A stretch of DNA of 64,000 nucleotides from Plectosphaerella cucumerina (lineage: Eukaryota; Ascomycota; Sordariomycetes; Glomerellales; Plectosphaerellaceae): positions 5,084,001 to 5,148,000 of the forward strand of contig JAGPXD010000002.1 in the NCBI GenBank assembly GCA_020746995.1. Reading direction: 5' to 3'. Each line of letters starts with the position of its first letter. Within the stretch, counting starts at the first letter, position 1. A model generated the notes under the pieces. The model searched no databases. It had not been told where the DNA came from and worked only from the letters and a program-made list of their open reading frames with translations. This document shows, piece by piece, positions 46,401-58,744 of this stretch. The position numbers were made by a program, and so were the translations under genes.

Positions 46401-47707
46401 TGCATGGCGGCACTGCGCCTCCCGTTGCAACGCTTGCTGACGACGTTGTATTCGTAACACCGCCGCCGGCATCTACCCATGTGTGCCTGTTGAAATGGTG
46501 TTTACTAATTACAGAACGCTCCGGACGTGTCAGCCGCGCAGTAGGCAATGGTCCCTGGAGCCAAAATTGCGACAGCGCGATACGAGAAAATTGCCGGCTC
46601 GGTCAGCGACCCTAGCCCCAGTGGCTTTTGGGATGAACGCACGCATCGACCAATTTGGCCTCCAGGCTCCTGGAATTGATCTCCGTGGCGCATCCTCAAC
46701 CCCCTGCTGTTGGGACGACCAACCTTTCTTTTTCCGCTTCTTCTCGGGTCTACGACCAGTCAGATGGCATCGTCACGGTCAGCCCTGGGGTTCCTTTTGA
46801 CGATCAGCTCTGTCTCAGCGCCGAGCACACCGCCATCGTACAGTACGTCGGGCGTCCCGGTCAGTCTCTTGTTGAAGACAGCCCCCCCGATGTCTTGGCG
46901 ATTCTGCGATCACGGCAACCCTTTGAAAGCACACGACTTTATTACTGACCCTGGTTTCTAGGGCTTGTCAACCCCGCAGCTTGTTGGCCTGCAGCCTTAC
47001 GGATGACTGGGAAGAGTGACACCTTATCGTCGGCCCTGGCCACAGTGCCCCCAGCTCCAGGAGATGGAAGGCCGACCAGGGACAGCTGACCGCCTGCCCG
47101 CTGCTGTTGCTGTGGCAGAGACACCAACACAGGTGCATCCTGCATCAACAACAAGTTTAGGCATCAACCCCGTCGGCGGGTCTCTCTGCAACAGCATTCC
47201 GCAACCGTTCAACCAACAGGATCAACAGGAGCCCGTCTTTGTCTGCCTGCCTGCGACGTCGTGACTCACAGCGGATGCTTGGTCTGACAGGTGACAGCTC
47301 ATCATGCTGCACGACAGGGCCAGATATCTGGTGGGATCCGGGGATTGGATTCCTCCTTGACCAATAAGTCGGCCACAACTGGTCCTGTCGACCCCGTCAC
47401 AATGGTGGAACCCGGCGCCTCGTGGCATCCAACGTCGCCCGAACAAGTCCTGGCACTGGGCTTGTGAACGCCAGTACCGGTACATCGGGTCGTTCCACAT
47501 CTTCCAGAAGGACTTGGGTCGGACGCTAGAACAACCTCGGTTACCCCCTCGGCTTTCCCCCCCTGTGCCCCAGGATACCGTGGGCTCCTTCACCGAAACC
47601 CGCGCGGCCCCAGTGAGCATTGTCACCGCTCCTGAAGAGCGCTTTGCGCTTTCGGCCAACCTGAGGGACTTGGCTACCGGGCGTCACATGGAAAATGGGG
47701 TTGCTTC
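43413..47707. other. Gene desert; coding-like fragments at 46.5-47.3 kb
   Basis: No recognised gene. From about 45.7 to 46.14 kb the plus strand is CA/CT-rich like a leader. At 46502-46514 there is a textbook intron 3' end (TTTACTAATTACAG). After it, three plus-strand frames read like protein: 46548-46679 (ATG), 46655-46948 and 47058-47264 (ATG). They are in two frames and I could not find splice sites that join them, so no gene model is offered. Confidence 0.4.
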
Positions 47708-48163
47708 ATGGCGGTGCAGCTTTCAAGGGCCAAGACGAGGGGCTCCGGGTCTCCAAGGCGGTGGTCCTGTCGATACCTCACATTACTCTTATTGCTGGTT
47801 GCGACTGATGTCACCGCCTCCCACCAAGCCGTCTTTTGGACCCAACAAACCGGTCGCACAGGGTGCCTTGACCCCTCGCTACCGGCTTTCTCGCTGGAGA
47901 ATGATCTCCCTGTCGCTGAGCCGGAAGTATTGCGCCGCTCTTCGTCATTTCGTCTGATGGCGGGGGTAGTGTCAGTGTCGGGCCTGTCGGCGCAAGCTCA
48001 TCTGAGCACAGTCTCCAAAACAGCTGTCCCAGAGCCTCGGGTCCTGCCCGGTGTCTCGGAAGCGGGCAGCGGGCACCATCATCCAGTGATGAACGACGAC
48101 AAGCCGAGGTGGCTGACATCCTCCCCTCGTCCCGCAGCCAATGACAGTGGCAGCGGGAATTGA
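47708..48163 (+). CDS. Weak candidate: secreted or membrane-anchored hypothetical protein, 151 aa
   Basis: ATG at 47708, stop TGA at 48161-48163. The N-terminus is basic (MAVQLSRAKTRGSGSPRRW), then a hydrophobic run YLTLLLLLVATDVTA at about 23-37 with a plausible signal-peptidase site after VTA (SHQA follows). The remainder is Ser/Pro/Val-rich with few cysteines and ends DSGSGN. If real it would be a secreted orphan protein, as is common in gene-sparse regions of plant- or insect-associated fungi (inference). Against it: an overlapping open frame of similar length (47514-47957), no TATA box, no family match, and the frequency of chance frames in this desert. Confidence 0.22.
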   Translation: MAVQLSRAKTRGSGSPRRWSCRYLTLLLLLVATDVTASHQAVFWTQQTGRTGCLDPSLPAFSLENDLPVAEPEVLRRSSSFRLMAGVVSVSGLSAQAHLSTVSKTAVPEPRVLPGVSEAGSGHHHPVMNDDKPRWLTSSPRPAANDSGSGN

Positions 48164-51100
48164 ACAAGGCAACACCTCATCAACCGGCAGTCCAGGAGCA
48201 CCGGCTGATGAACGCTTCGGCAACCGACTGTACTCTCTGTCAAAGCGGTGGCGTCGGATATTCTCCTTTTTCCTCGCCGCCCTGGATCTGCCTTTCCGAA
48301 GGATGTTTCAAAGGCCTCCCGCGATCCACGGCATCGGCGGCTTGGTGCCGTGGAGGCCAAGGCGCAACATGCAAATCTCATCTGAACCATCAGACACGCA
48401 CGGGCGGATGCGCGCAGCCAGGGGCACTGCCAAGAATAGCCCATCCTTGGGTCCGTCCCAGCGCCCGGGAAATTTTTCGACGGAGAGTGAAAGCTCTCCA
48501 GACTACAGCTGAGACAAAGCTCGGACGCGGCGCCTCTGGGCTGGAGTTGTCTCCAGGCCCCCCTCCCCCCCCCGGCGCACCAACTCCACCAATTGGCCAC
48601 TGGCTTCTTTCCTCCTTTCATTTCCGTGCGAAAAGTGAGCCGCCCCCCTGACCAAACGAGCCCGCTGACTTTTGAAGCACGTCGGCATTTCCGAGATCGC
48701 CTCCCTCTGTACGGTACTGTACCTCACTTTTACGGGGTCCGGGGCGGTCGACCATCTCGGACAAAGTCGTGCCACCTGTTCCCACCGGGTTATTCAGCGA
48801 CAGGGGAGAAGCCCCCGGTAACCTTGCGGAGGCTCTCGTCAGCGCAGCGTCAACTTGTAACCGCCAAATTCCGTCAAGGTGGCATTTCCGTGCCGATTAC
48901 CCCAGGCGATGCCCGCTTCCTTCCAAGTTTCCCATCAAGCCAACCAAGGTCGGAAACTGCTCGCACCACGTCTGCCCCTCCATTTGCTGCCTTGGGCAAG
49001 AAGCAAGCACAGCCAAGAACTTTTGCGGCCCATCGCTACGTCAATTGCCTGTTTCGATGACAGCGCCCTCGCGAGCTTACTGCTCTAGGTCCCAATCTGG
49101 GGATACAGGGGTATCCGTGCGCAAGGGGCCTGGCCGATCGAGCCCCGAACCATCGATCCCTGCGCGCACTCGAACTGACTCGAAGAAAACCGGCTTTCAT
49201 CGTGTGCCTTGCTATTGACGCCGACGGCGGTCGGTCTCGTGACAGGGACGCCGGGAGAGGAAAAAAAATCGAAAGAAATCCTAAGCGAGTGCAACGGAGG
49301 GCTTGGCTTCGAGAAAAAGATAACGACGGGGCCGAAGCTCCCGCCACGCCAGGGGTATCTCGAGATCATCCCTCCACAGCTCTCAACCTCTCAACGAGCA
49401 GGTACTGTAAGTACCGACCGGTGTCATTGTAGAGTAACATGTTCGGGGTGGGCCACTCTAGTGTGGTGCACTGCCGGCATTCAGGAACGGCTGGATCCAG
49501 GAACCGCTACACGTCCGACGCCGTCGCGCTGGTTCTGACACTTTCTTTGTCGGCCGAGGCGCAAGGGGCACACATCTTACGAGTTCCTCGATGACAACGG
49601 GCTGACTGCCCTTTGTCTCGGCCGCACTCCAGACACTCACCACGCTCAGAAGTCCAGGCCAGGCCGGCTCTCATAAAGCCCCGAGGCGCGGCGTTTCCGG
49701 CGCAACAGCTCGGAAGCTTTCACTAATAGAGCTTCGCCCTGGACTCGCAGCCTGGCAAGGCCACACGGATCGTTTCCGCGCAAGCTTCGTCGTCCGACCG
49801 CGTGGCCGGCCCTGAACCTTCTGCTGCATCCCGTCTACCCAGCCCGCCCCAAGGCAAGCCGCGAGGACGCCACACCGGGCAAGTCGGGATCGCAGCCCTC
49901 GTTGTGAGCCCAATCGGAGGGCAGACCTCGGCGACAGATGCCAGCTGAAAGAGCGGCCCAAAAGCAAACAAAAATGGAATAGGCGGGCTTGCGCCGCACC
50001 AGGCGCTCGCGCCGCGAAGACGACTGGACACGGGCGACTCGGGGCCCCACCCCGTCCCTGGCCCTGCTTGCAAATCGATGCCAATCCCACGTGGTGACAG
50101 GGAGCACTTCGATATGGCGGGACCCCTGTCGATCACAAGCAACTCGGAGCGGAATGTCGGGACAGGATGGAAACATGCCCGTCATCGCGGGCAGCCGACG
50201 GCTTCAACGGGTGCCAGGGCCAAAAGCCGCAGCTAAGTTGAACCTAGGCGCTTGCTGGGTGCTTCTTTGAGGTCCCCTGAAAACATTTTTCATGGGCTGT
50301 GGCTGCTGCAGGAAACGTTGCCTATTTTTCCCCCCCCGAGGGGGGGGGGGGGGGGGGGGGGAAGAGAGGTCAATCTACTTTGCCTTTGCTTCGCGAGATT
50401 ACCACTCGCCAAACGACATGTCGCCAAGTCAGCTGTGAGACTATTTGGGACGAGCTGCACGACAAAAGCAGATGAGGTCTGCCATGCCAGTCTCCTGCAG
50501 CAGGCCGACCTGTCGAACCGGCCGGGCCTTTGCACTCAGCCCGTCTCCCTCTCCGTACCATGCTGCATGCGGCCTGTGGCTCCATACGCAGCCCACGATG
50601 AGAAATAGGAGCGGAGCATCTCCGAGGTGGGGGACAAAATCTGCAGGACACTTGTCGTGTCTACATTGGGACCGCGGTCCTCATCATGAGATTACGCCTG
50701 GCGATGCGATACACTCGGCCGGTATGTCGCCCCAGCCTGCATATGCCTCGGCGCCCGTCACGAACCGTTGGTGTGGGGGCGGACGGACGGCTGTTGGATG
50801 GCCCGCTCTCTGTCGGCATCGGCGCTTCTTCTCCGTCGGGGCAGGATTTAGACATTGACGACGGACGGCACTACATTCTCCCGACGCAGCCACAACAAGC
50901 TCCGGCGGCCGCATGGCAGGCGGCCGGCCTCTTTGGACATATCAACGGACAGCTGTCGGTCACGAGGCCGCTGTGAGGCTCAGGGGAGTTTGTCAGGATG
51001 AGACGTCTGCGGTGCGAGTTGTCTGTGTCGGTAGCTCCCTATTGGTGCGCAATTTGGGCAATCGCCGTGAGGGCTGCAGCTCTTGGCGGCCGTGTTCAGC

Positions 51101-54100
51101 TCTTTTTCGACCCTGATTCAGTCCTCCTCGTTCATCTGCCCTGCCGCAAGTATCGAGACTCAGGCGTGGGCGATGAGCTGCTGTCTTGGTTCTTGGCGGC
51201 ATCGGGACCTCGATCGATAATGGCCTGATGTCTGTCGCCCGCTGGCTGAGTCGTACGCCTGGCTTTTAGGTTCCGGCGACGTCGGGTGGTGGCTGCTGAT
51301 CGGGCCATGTTCGGAAAAGCCATCATTGTCGTGATGCGCGACTAGGTTCCCGCCCACGTGCGAAGCGTTTGCCCCTTGCGGCGTCGACCAACGAGCAGCG
51401 AGACCTTGAGACAATCAGCAACACCAAAAGACCTGGCTGGGCCCGTCCCTCCCGGTGCCTGGCCTGAAAGGATGTTGGGCGGTGGCCGATATTGAATCCT
51501 TATCGACGCCATGTCTCGGGCGAGCGGGGTTGACCCGACGGAGAGGGTGTGCAGACTCACCTCAGCAACCACCAGTGCCGCTGGCCAGCACGTCGGGTCG
51601 ATAATGATGAAATCACCATACCGTCAAGGTTTCTTGCACGGAGAAAGAAACGAACCAGGAGGTACTCGGCGAAATAGAGGTACTTGCTTCCGATGTATCG
51701 ACCATCCATCCTCCCGGGCCTGCCTGGCGTCTACCCTCCACCAAGAGATGGGATGTCTCGTACTCGTGGCAGCCCAGCCCAGCCTTCAGGTCGACATGGT
51801 TCGTTCAGTCCGCCCGCATCATCCCCTCCCCCCCTGTCGCCATCCGAGGCCAATTACCGTCCCCCCAGTGCGGACGTGGGCGGCACAGCAAAAAGCCCAG
51901 GGCTGATTCCAACCGTGCTGCTGCTGCAGCAGCACCGCCGCGGCGGGCGTGCATGCTCGTGTCGCAACAAGACATCACGACGGCCGTCTGCAGCACGCAC
52001 ACCTCCCAGCGGCCGCGTTCTCCACCCCTGCCGCGAACCATGCGGCTGGGTTGCAGAGGAAGATCACCTGCACACTCTGTTCCTTGGAACCAGAGAGGGG
52101 GTACCCGACTGCCAGGCAACCGTGGCAGCTCAGCCTGGCCGTGACCCAATATTCGTGCTCTCCCCCCTCCTCTCTCGGCGCCCAAGATGGGGGTCATGCT
52201 TCCCCAACGGCGAGGCAGGGCGCCTTGGCCGTCTGCGGGCGACCACCGGGCGTGCGTTCACGGCGCACATTATTGCGTAAACATGTCATCGAGTTGATAT
52301 CATTCCCCTCAATCTGCCAGGGCTGGTCATGGTCGACCGCGGAAGCAAGCAACGCACGCGCACGGAGCAGATGGTGCCGTCGCGGGCCGCTAGCGTGCGA
52401 CAGAAGGACGGACTTCACCTCCGGGCCCGGGGCAGCGACGGGAATACCAACTGTCGCGAACAAATTCCCATGCCAGGGGGGAAGCTGACCACCCGTCTAC
52501 GATCGCTGTTGCTCCCCCCGCCATCGCGTTGGCGATGTTTGAGAAGTTTCGGTGAGGGACGAGGTGGCGACGAATTGGTGCCGTGAGACCAGGAATTTCC
52601 AACGCCGACGGAAATCGCCCCGGAAGGGCGACGAGTTGCGCTCGACTCCTGGTTGGCCAGGGGTCACGGTTTGCGCCAGGGGTGCGGTTCCTGGGCAAGA
52701 TGAAAGGGGACGGGGGGGTTGTCGGCAGGGATGCGGTCTCCAGTCATCTGACCCGGGTGACAATGTCACCTTGCGGTGTGAAAGTGCTCCGATGCCAGGA
52801 TTGGCATCGCGGGGTCATCGGTCACTCGGTCACACACACGCCTGCGGATGCACGTTGCAAGGGTCTGGAAACACCGTTGTTCGTCGGCGGATATGACCAA
52901 GGTATCATGTCAGTGAGCAAGGGCGTACCTTGGGTCGCCAGGCCGTGGCATATGGTCAAACGATAGAGGTCGGGTGCACATATGTGTGCGTTGTTTGCAA
53001 CGAGACGTTTGCCTACGACGTGGACACCCGCGCGCCGCCAGCAGCTTACAGGATCGGCAGTCAACCTCGCCGGAAATGGCGGTGCAGACAGGGCACGTCG
53101 TCGGTGTGGGTGTGGGTGGTGAGAACCAGGTTAGAATTGGTACTGGTACTGACTGCTGGTACAGGTACATCCAACTTGTCAACCGCCGTTCTTGCCGGCC
53201 GGGGGACCGTGATATGCGAGATGGGACAAGGCCGCCCGAGCGAGCGAGCAACCCAAGTTGGCGGATGATGGGTGACATGGGTCTGGCGGTGATCGAACGG
53301 GGGGTGCTCACACGATGGGCGTGGCGGTGATGATCATGGCATTCTTCTGATCGGCCAAAAAAGCCACACTGATCCCTCAAACCCCTCCCTCCAGTGCTTA
53401 ACAAGCAAAAGCCAGGCAGGGGGTAGGATGGCGGGGCACATCACACCTGACAGTTCGGCAATGACAGGGCCTGTGATTGAGGGACATGTTGTTTCATATT
53501 CCGCCGATCCGTCGAGGGATGAAGAGGTCGTCACCACGAAGAAAAAAAATCAAGGGCCGCCACTGCACACACCCCGCGGTCGGTCTCGTGCGAGTGAAGC
53601 GATCTGCATCTCGCTTCGGACTTTGTGGGCGCATCTTTTGAGCCCGAGGCCGGGGGTCAGGCCAAAAGGGCCAAAACCTGAACAAGTGGCGAAGCCACGG
53701 CGGCCACGTCTCGGTTCTATTGACTCGTCCGATGTATAGTAGCTCTTTCGTGCTGGGGCGGCGCAAGGCGTACGTCAGAGCATGAAGGGAGCTCAGTCCT
53801 CCCCACCGGCCGGCGAGAGAAGGCCGCTGTCGTAATCGGCACACCGAGAGACCCGGCATCTAGGTCAGGTAGGCCCGGGCTTCAAAAGATGGGTTGGGGG
53901 TGCGAGTTGGCCACGACGACTTCGGGGAAGCACGGGGCTCGACGGGATCAACACCTCGTACATCGCACACCACCCCGCGTCGTCCGACTCTGGACGAAAA
54001 CTCTCCCCGGTGCTCGGTGAGGGTGGCTGACGCCATCGGCCACCACAAGGCCTTGTTTCCCACATCGTGAAACGGCGGCGCTGGTGTCCGTGAACTTCGG

Positions 54101-54313
54101 ACGGCTTGTAAAAAATCCCACCGATTTCCCCGGCTGTTGTGCGCGGGCCGGGCGGGATGGCGGGGGTCATACGAGCGTTGCGCCACCTGAGAATTTGTGC
54201 CGACGGATTTCACGAGGGGAAAATCCAAGCAGAAGCGGCGGTATCGTCTTGACCACCGGCTAGGTGCTCGTGTTCGTTCGGCTTCACTTGGTTTCCGAGC
54301 AATGTCACATCGC
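48164..54313. other. Gene desert, right part; contains a G22 tract
   Basis: No recognised gene. Open frames at 48593-49060, 49202-49432 (with a GTAAGT at 49407 near its end), 50686-50976 and 52930-53268 look partly protein-like, but they lack ATG starts (apart from 50686) or any family resemblance. A C7-GA-G22 inverted repeat lies at 50331-50361. The last few hundred bases are the 3' UTR of the minus-strand gene ending at 54314. Confidence 0.5.
50331..50361. repeat. C7-GA-G22 homopolymer inverted repeat
   Basis: Seven C (50331-50337), GA, then 22 G (50340-50361). The C and G runs can pair as a hairpin, and the G run alone can form a quadruplex. It is noncoding; length may be uncertain. Confidence 0.9.
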
Positions 54314-55394
54314 TCAAGTGTCTGCCTGCTCCTCGGCCCCAGGGTTGGGCATCTGTGTCGAGCTGATCCAATTCTCCATCATGGCCTGACCGGCGGGCTT
54401 GTTGTTGCTGCTGCCGGCAGCGTCGGATGCGGCGCCACGGGTTGTGCCGGCCCCGGCGGTCCGGAGGGCGCCTTCGCGCTTCTTGACGACCAGGCAGAGC
54501 ACGCGGCCGTAGATGGCGAAGCCCTCGAAGGAGATGTCCATCGCCAGTTTCTTCTTGTCGTCACCGGCGCCCGCGGCGGCGTCCTCGGCGTCCTCGGCAT
54601 CCCGGGCAGCAGGTTTGTGTTTCCGCCGCCGTTTCGGGGGCGGCGCATCGTCGGCGTCCGAGTCGATCTCGATTGGCGCCGCGTCAGTGCTGGGGCCATC
54701 ATCGTCTTCATCCGATGCCACGAAGAGGTCCTCCTCCGAGTCATCATCCTTCTCTGTTCTAGTCGTCCGTTGTCTCTTGCTGCGCCGTGGTAGCTGCGCC
54801 GAGGCCTCGTCGCCGACTGCGGGGATTTGGTCCAATATTGCGCCAGCATCTGCGTTATCGTCCTCTTCCTGGAGGATGATCGGCTCGCTGGCCTGCTTGG
54901 CATCGACATCGAAGGGAGCATCGTTGGTTTCACTGATGAGCTTGGTTGAGTTTGATGCCAGCTTGCCCGTGGTCTTGTCTCTGAAGTGTTTGTGTTTCGT
55001 GAGGATGGAATGACGTGTTGGTGTTTCGGTTAAGAAGACGGATACTTCAAAGTCGTCTGAAATAGGCCCTGTCAGTTGTCTGTCACAAGAAGTTTTTGGT
55101 TTGACAGGCGGTTGAACGGGTGCTTCGTGATTTGGGCTGGGGGGCACGCGCACCTTCGACCACGACATCCTTGATTCCCTTCTTCTTGGAGCTCTTCTTC
55201 CGACTAAGCGCTCTCTCCTTCTCCTCGCGCAGCTTCGGGAGAACGAGAGGCCGCACGCTTTCGATGACTCTTGGGAGGATGGGATTGCGTGAGTTGAGCA
55301 GCCAGGTGTGCGTGAGCGCTGGGTTGTCGACGTAGATGCGAACTTCGAGGACCGAGAATTTGGTGATGCGGAGGTATCTCCGGATGGGCGCCAT
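54314..55394 (-). CDS. Unrecognised acidic nuclear-type protein with SUMO-interaction-like motifs, about 327 aa
   Basis: Two exons: 55394-55154 and 55056-54314. The 97 bp intron (55057-55153) starts GTGCGC and ends TTTCAG, with a CTGAC branch; an alternative ACAG acceptor would add four residues in frame. The N-terminal 80 residues form a compact basic/hydrophobic domain (MAPIRRYLRITKFSVLEVRI, then PRVIESVRPLVLPKLREE), continuing after the intron with DDFEVSVFLTETPTRHSIL, so the conserved domain spans the intron. The rest is acidic and low-complexity, with basic clusters (RRSKRQR, PKRRRKHK) that look like nuclear signals. IILQEEDD at about 140 and IEIDSDADD at about 209 fit the hydrophobic-then-acidic pattern of SUMO-interaction motifs. 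The C-terminus (KLAMDISFEGFAIYGRVLCL, and MMENWISSTQ) looks conserved rather than random. I recognise no named family. It is divergent from the mitochondrial IleRS, 218 bases apart. Confidence 0.85.
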
Positions 55395-55612
55395 GATAAG
55401 CGGCGAGTTGCTTACGGCTGGTGAAATTGGCGCAGGTGTAAGCTGCAGAGTATGGCGAAGATGTGGTGATGACGCTGGAGAGGTTGGAAGTCAATTGCAC
55501 CGTCATCGAGGCGGGCAGCTGAAAGTTTCCCCACCACAGCTCCAGCTCCAGTGACACAGGCGCTGCAGTGTGCTGCAGCCTGCACCTGCTGCGGGACGCG
55601 CCTTTCGTGCAA

Positions 55613-58600
55613 ATGTCGCGTCTCCACTTTAAAACTGTTCGACTTCATGCTCAACTTCGCACCACTTTGCGCCCCTCGAAGACTCGGTCCAGACGCCCAT
55701 TGAAGCAGGCTCCGGGTAGCTATGCTCAAGAGGCGAACATGTCCAAGTCGTGGGCTTCGACCTTGAGGTTGCCAAAGACAACTTTACCGTGAGAAGCTCG
55801 GCCCGAGGCCTACTCGTAGCGTCCACATTCGCCTGCTGACCATAGTCTCCTCATGACAGACTCAGACCAGTCCCGCAGTTTCGAGCCGAGTATCTGCAGC
55901 GATGCACCGACGAACTCTACAAATGGCAAGCTGAGAACAGATCTGGCGAGCCGTTTACCCTACACGACGGGCCCCCTTACGCCAACGGTGCCCTCCATGT
56001 CGGCCATGGCCTGAACAAGGTCCTGAAGGACATGATTGTCCGCACCAAGGTGCAGCAAGGTCGCAAGATTCAATACAGGCCAGGATGGGACTGCCATGGT
56101 CTTCCTATCGAGATGAAGGCCCTCGGGTCGTCTCAGGGTAAGGACATGAGCGCTGTCGAGATCCGTCAGGCGGCCCGCAGCCTCGCCTCCAAGACCGTTC
56201 TTGACCAGATGGAGGGGTTTCGGTCGCTTGGTGTCATGGCTGACTGGGACGCCCGTTGGACAACGATGGATCCCGATTTTGAAATCCGGCAGCTACGTCT
56301 GTTCCAGCAGATGGTCCGCGATGGGCTCATCTATCGCAAGCACAAGCCCGTGTACTGGTCGCCATCCTCCCGGACCGCCCTGGCCGAATCTGAGCTCGAG
56401 TACAACGAGAACCACGTGTCGACGGCTGCATATATCAGGTTCCAGATTGCAGAGGCATCCATCTTGAACGAGATCCGGGAGCTTCGCGGCCTTGAAGGCG
56501 GGAACCTGTACGCCATCATCTGGACCACAACCCCCTGGACCCTCCCTGCCAATAGGCTCATTATGGTACACGATGAGCTCGACTACGATGTTGTCAGTGT
56601 CGGCGCTGATGCGTACATTGTCGCTCAGAGTCGGCGAGAGATCCTCGACACCATCTTCCCCGACACCGAGCACAAGAATCTGATGTCCGTCAAGGGCACG
56701 CAGCTCAAGCAGCTTCAGTTCACCAACAAGCTGCGCGGAAAGAATGCCCCCCTGCAGCCCATTATCCACGCCGATTATGTGTCGGCTGACTCGGGTTCCG
56801 GCCTGGTACACGGCGCTCCAGGTCACGGTTTCGAAGACTACGAGGCGTGCATGCACCTGGACATTGACGCTGCTGCTCCTATCGATGACGAGGGCAACTT
56901 CACAAAGGATGCATTCCCGGACGACCCGGAAAGGCTTACCAACTCGTCTTCCATTCTTAAGGGCGGTAGCAAGGCCGTCTTGAAGATTCTGGAGGAGCAT
57001 GCCGATGTGCTCCATGTTGGCAAGTACAAGCACAAGTACCCCTATGACTGGCGTACCAAGCAGCCCGTCGTCGTCCGAGCAACGGCCCAGTGGTTCGCGG
57101 ACGTGGAGAGCATCAAGGGAAAGGCCCTTGAGGCCCTCAAGTCCGTCAAGTTTGTACCGGAAACGGGGCGCAAGAGGCTGGAGAGCTTCGTTGTCGGCAG
57201 GAGCGAGTGGTGCATCTCGCGCCAGCGCGCATGGGGAGTTCCGATCCCTGCTCTTTATGACGCTGAAGGCAACGCCGTCGTGACAGACGAGTCCGTCAAT
57301 CACATCATCTCTGTCATCGAGGAGCGAGGGATCGATGCCTGGTTCTCTGATGCCGCGGATGATGCTGCATGGATCCCCTCAACCCTCCAGGGGCAGGGAT
57401 CGTTCCGTCGTGGAACAGACACCATGGACGTTTGGTTTGACAGCGGTAGCAGCTGGACGCTGGCCCAGGGCCAAGCCGATGTCTACCTCGAAGGCTCCGA
57501 CCAGCACCGCGGCTGGTTCCAATCGAGCCTCCTCACACACATTGCTGCCCAACGAGCCAAGGGCACCTCCGCCGCGCCCCTGGCTCCTTTCAAGACTCTG
57601 ATTACGCATGGGTTCACCCTCGACGGCAAGGGCAAGAAGATGTCCAAGTCCCTGGGAAACATCATCACCCCGGCGCAGGTCATGGACGGTACCCTACTCC
57701 CACCCATGAAGCTTCGCGGGGCAGAGAAGCAAGCCGCCACGGGTCCCAAGTATGACGCCCTCGGCCCAGATGCCCTGCGCCTCTGGGCAGCCAGCTCCGA
57801 GTTTACCAGGGACGTTGCCATTGGTGATACCATACTCAAGTCTACCCACAACACCCTGATCCGCTACCGCGGCATCCTCCGCATGCTACTGGGCTCCATG
57901 CACGAGTCCGCACGAACGGCACCCCTCTCCGCTGTCGACAACATCGCTCTGATTCAGCTGGAGGACGTCATGCGCGAGGTACACACTGCCTTCGACAACC
58001 ACGAGTTCTACAAGGCCGTCAGCCTCCTCAACCGCTGGGTATCCAACGACCTCTCGGCGTTCTACCTTGAAGCGTCCAAGGATCGTCTCTACTGTGGCGA
58101 CGGCGGTGGTGTTCTGGAGCCCATCTTCCAAGGCTTCCTGCGCATGCTGGCGCCCATGACTCCGCTGCTCGTGGTCGAGGCCTGGGAACATCGCCCGGAC
58201 TGGCTCAAGGCTGACACGTATGTAGCCCCTCTGCTGTTCTGTGCGCTCACTGCTTACGGTTTCTGTTAGATCTCTGCCACACCCGCTACATGCCCTGTAC
58301 GATGCACCTCTCTTCGACGCATCTCGTCTCACGCACGATCCTGCCACAATTCGCAAGGACGTCCCTATCCTCATGTCCACCCACACGGCTGTCAAGGCCG
58401 CACTTGAGCAAGCCCGTCTTGCCAAGGTGCTCGGCTCCTCTCTGCAGTCTGCAGTCGTCATCTCCACCTCCAGCCCCAGCATCAAGGAGGCCCTGGAGCG
58501 CTATGCGGCCGAGCTCGACGGCATCTTTGTCGTCTCTTCGGTCGATCTCGCCGCCGAGGCGCCATCTTCGGAGGCGTCGGAATGGCTCTACACCCAAGAG

Positions 58601-58744
58601 TTTGAGGTGGATGGCGGGGCAAAGGGCGTCGCCACGGTGCTCCCGCCCAAGCAACACAAGTGCAACCGGTGCTGGAGGTACCTGGCGCCTGTGGAGGACG
58701 ACCTCTGCCAGAGGTGTGATGAGGTCACGGGCGACAAGGCCTGA
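55613..58744 (+). CDS. ISM1: Mitochondrial isoleucyl-tRNA synthetase, about 1002 aa
   Basis: Charges mitochondrial tRNA-Ile. Exons 55613-55788, 55860-58217 and 58270-58744; introns of 71 bp (GTGAGA..ACAG, branch CTGAC) and 52 bp (GTATGT..TTAG) restore RPVPQFRAEYLQRC and ADTSLPHPLHALYDAP. The N-terminal 45 residues are Arg/Leu/Ser-rich and free of acidic residues until the end, a good mitochondrial presequence; MSKSWASTLRLPKTTLP follows. Class I signatures: HVGH at 105-108 and KMSKS at 652-656. The editing domain (TTTPWTLPANRL) and the catalytic-fold DVWFDSGSSW, GSDQHRGWFQSSLL and HGFTLDGKGKK are all present. Four cysteines at 976/979 and 991/994 (CNRCWRY, CQRC) form the C-terminal zinc ribbon of the bacterial/mitochondrial type. 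Length equals that of yeast Ism1. No upstream in-frame ATG competes with 55613. Confidence 0.97.
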
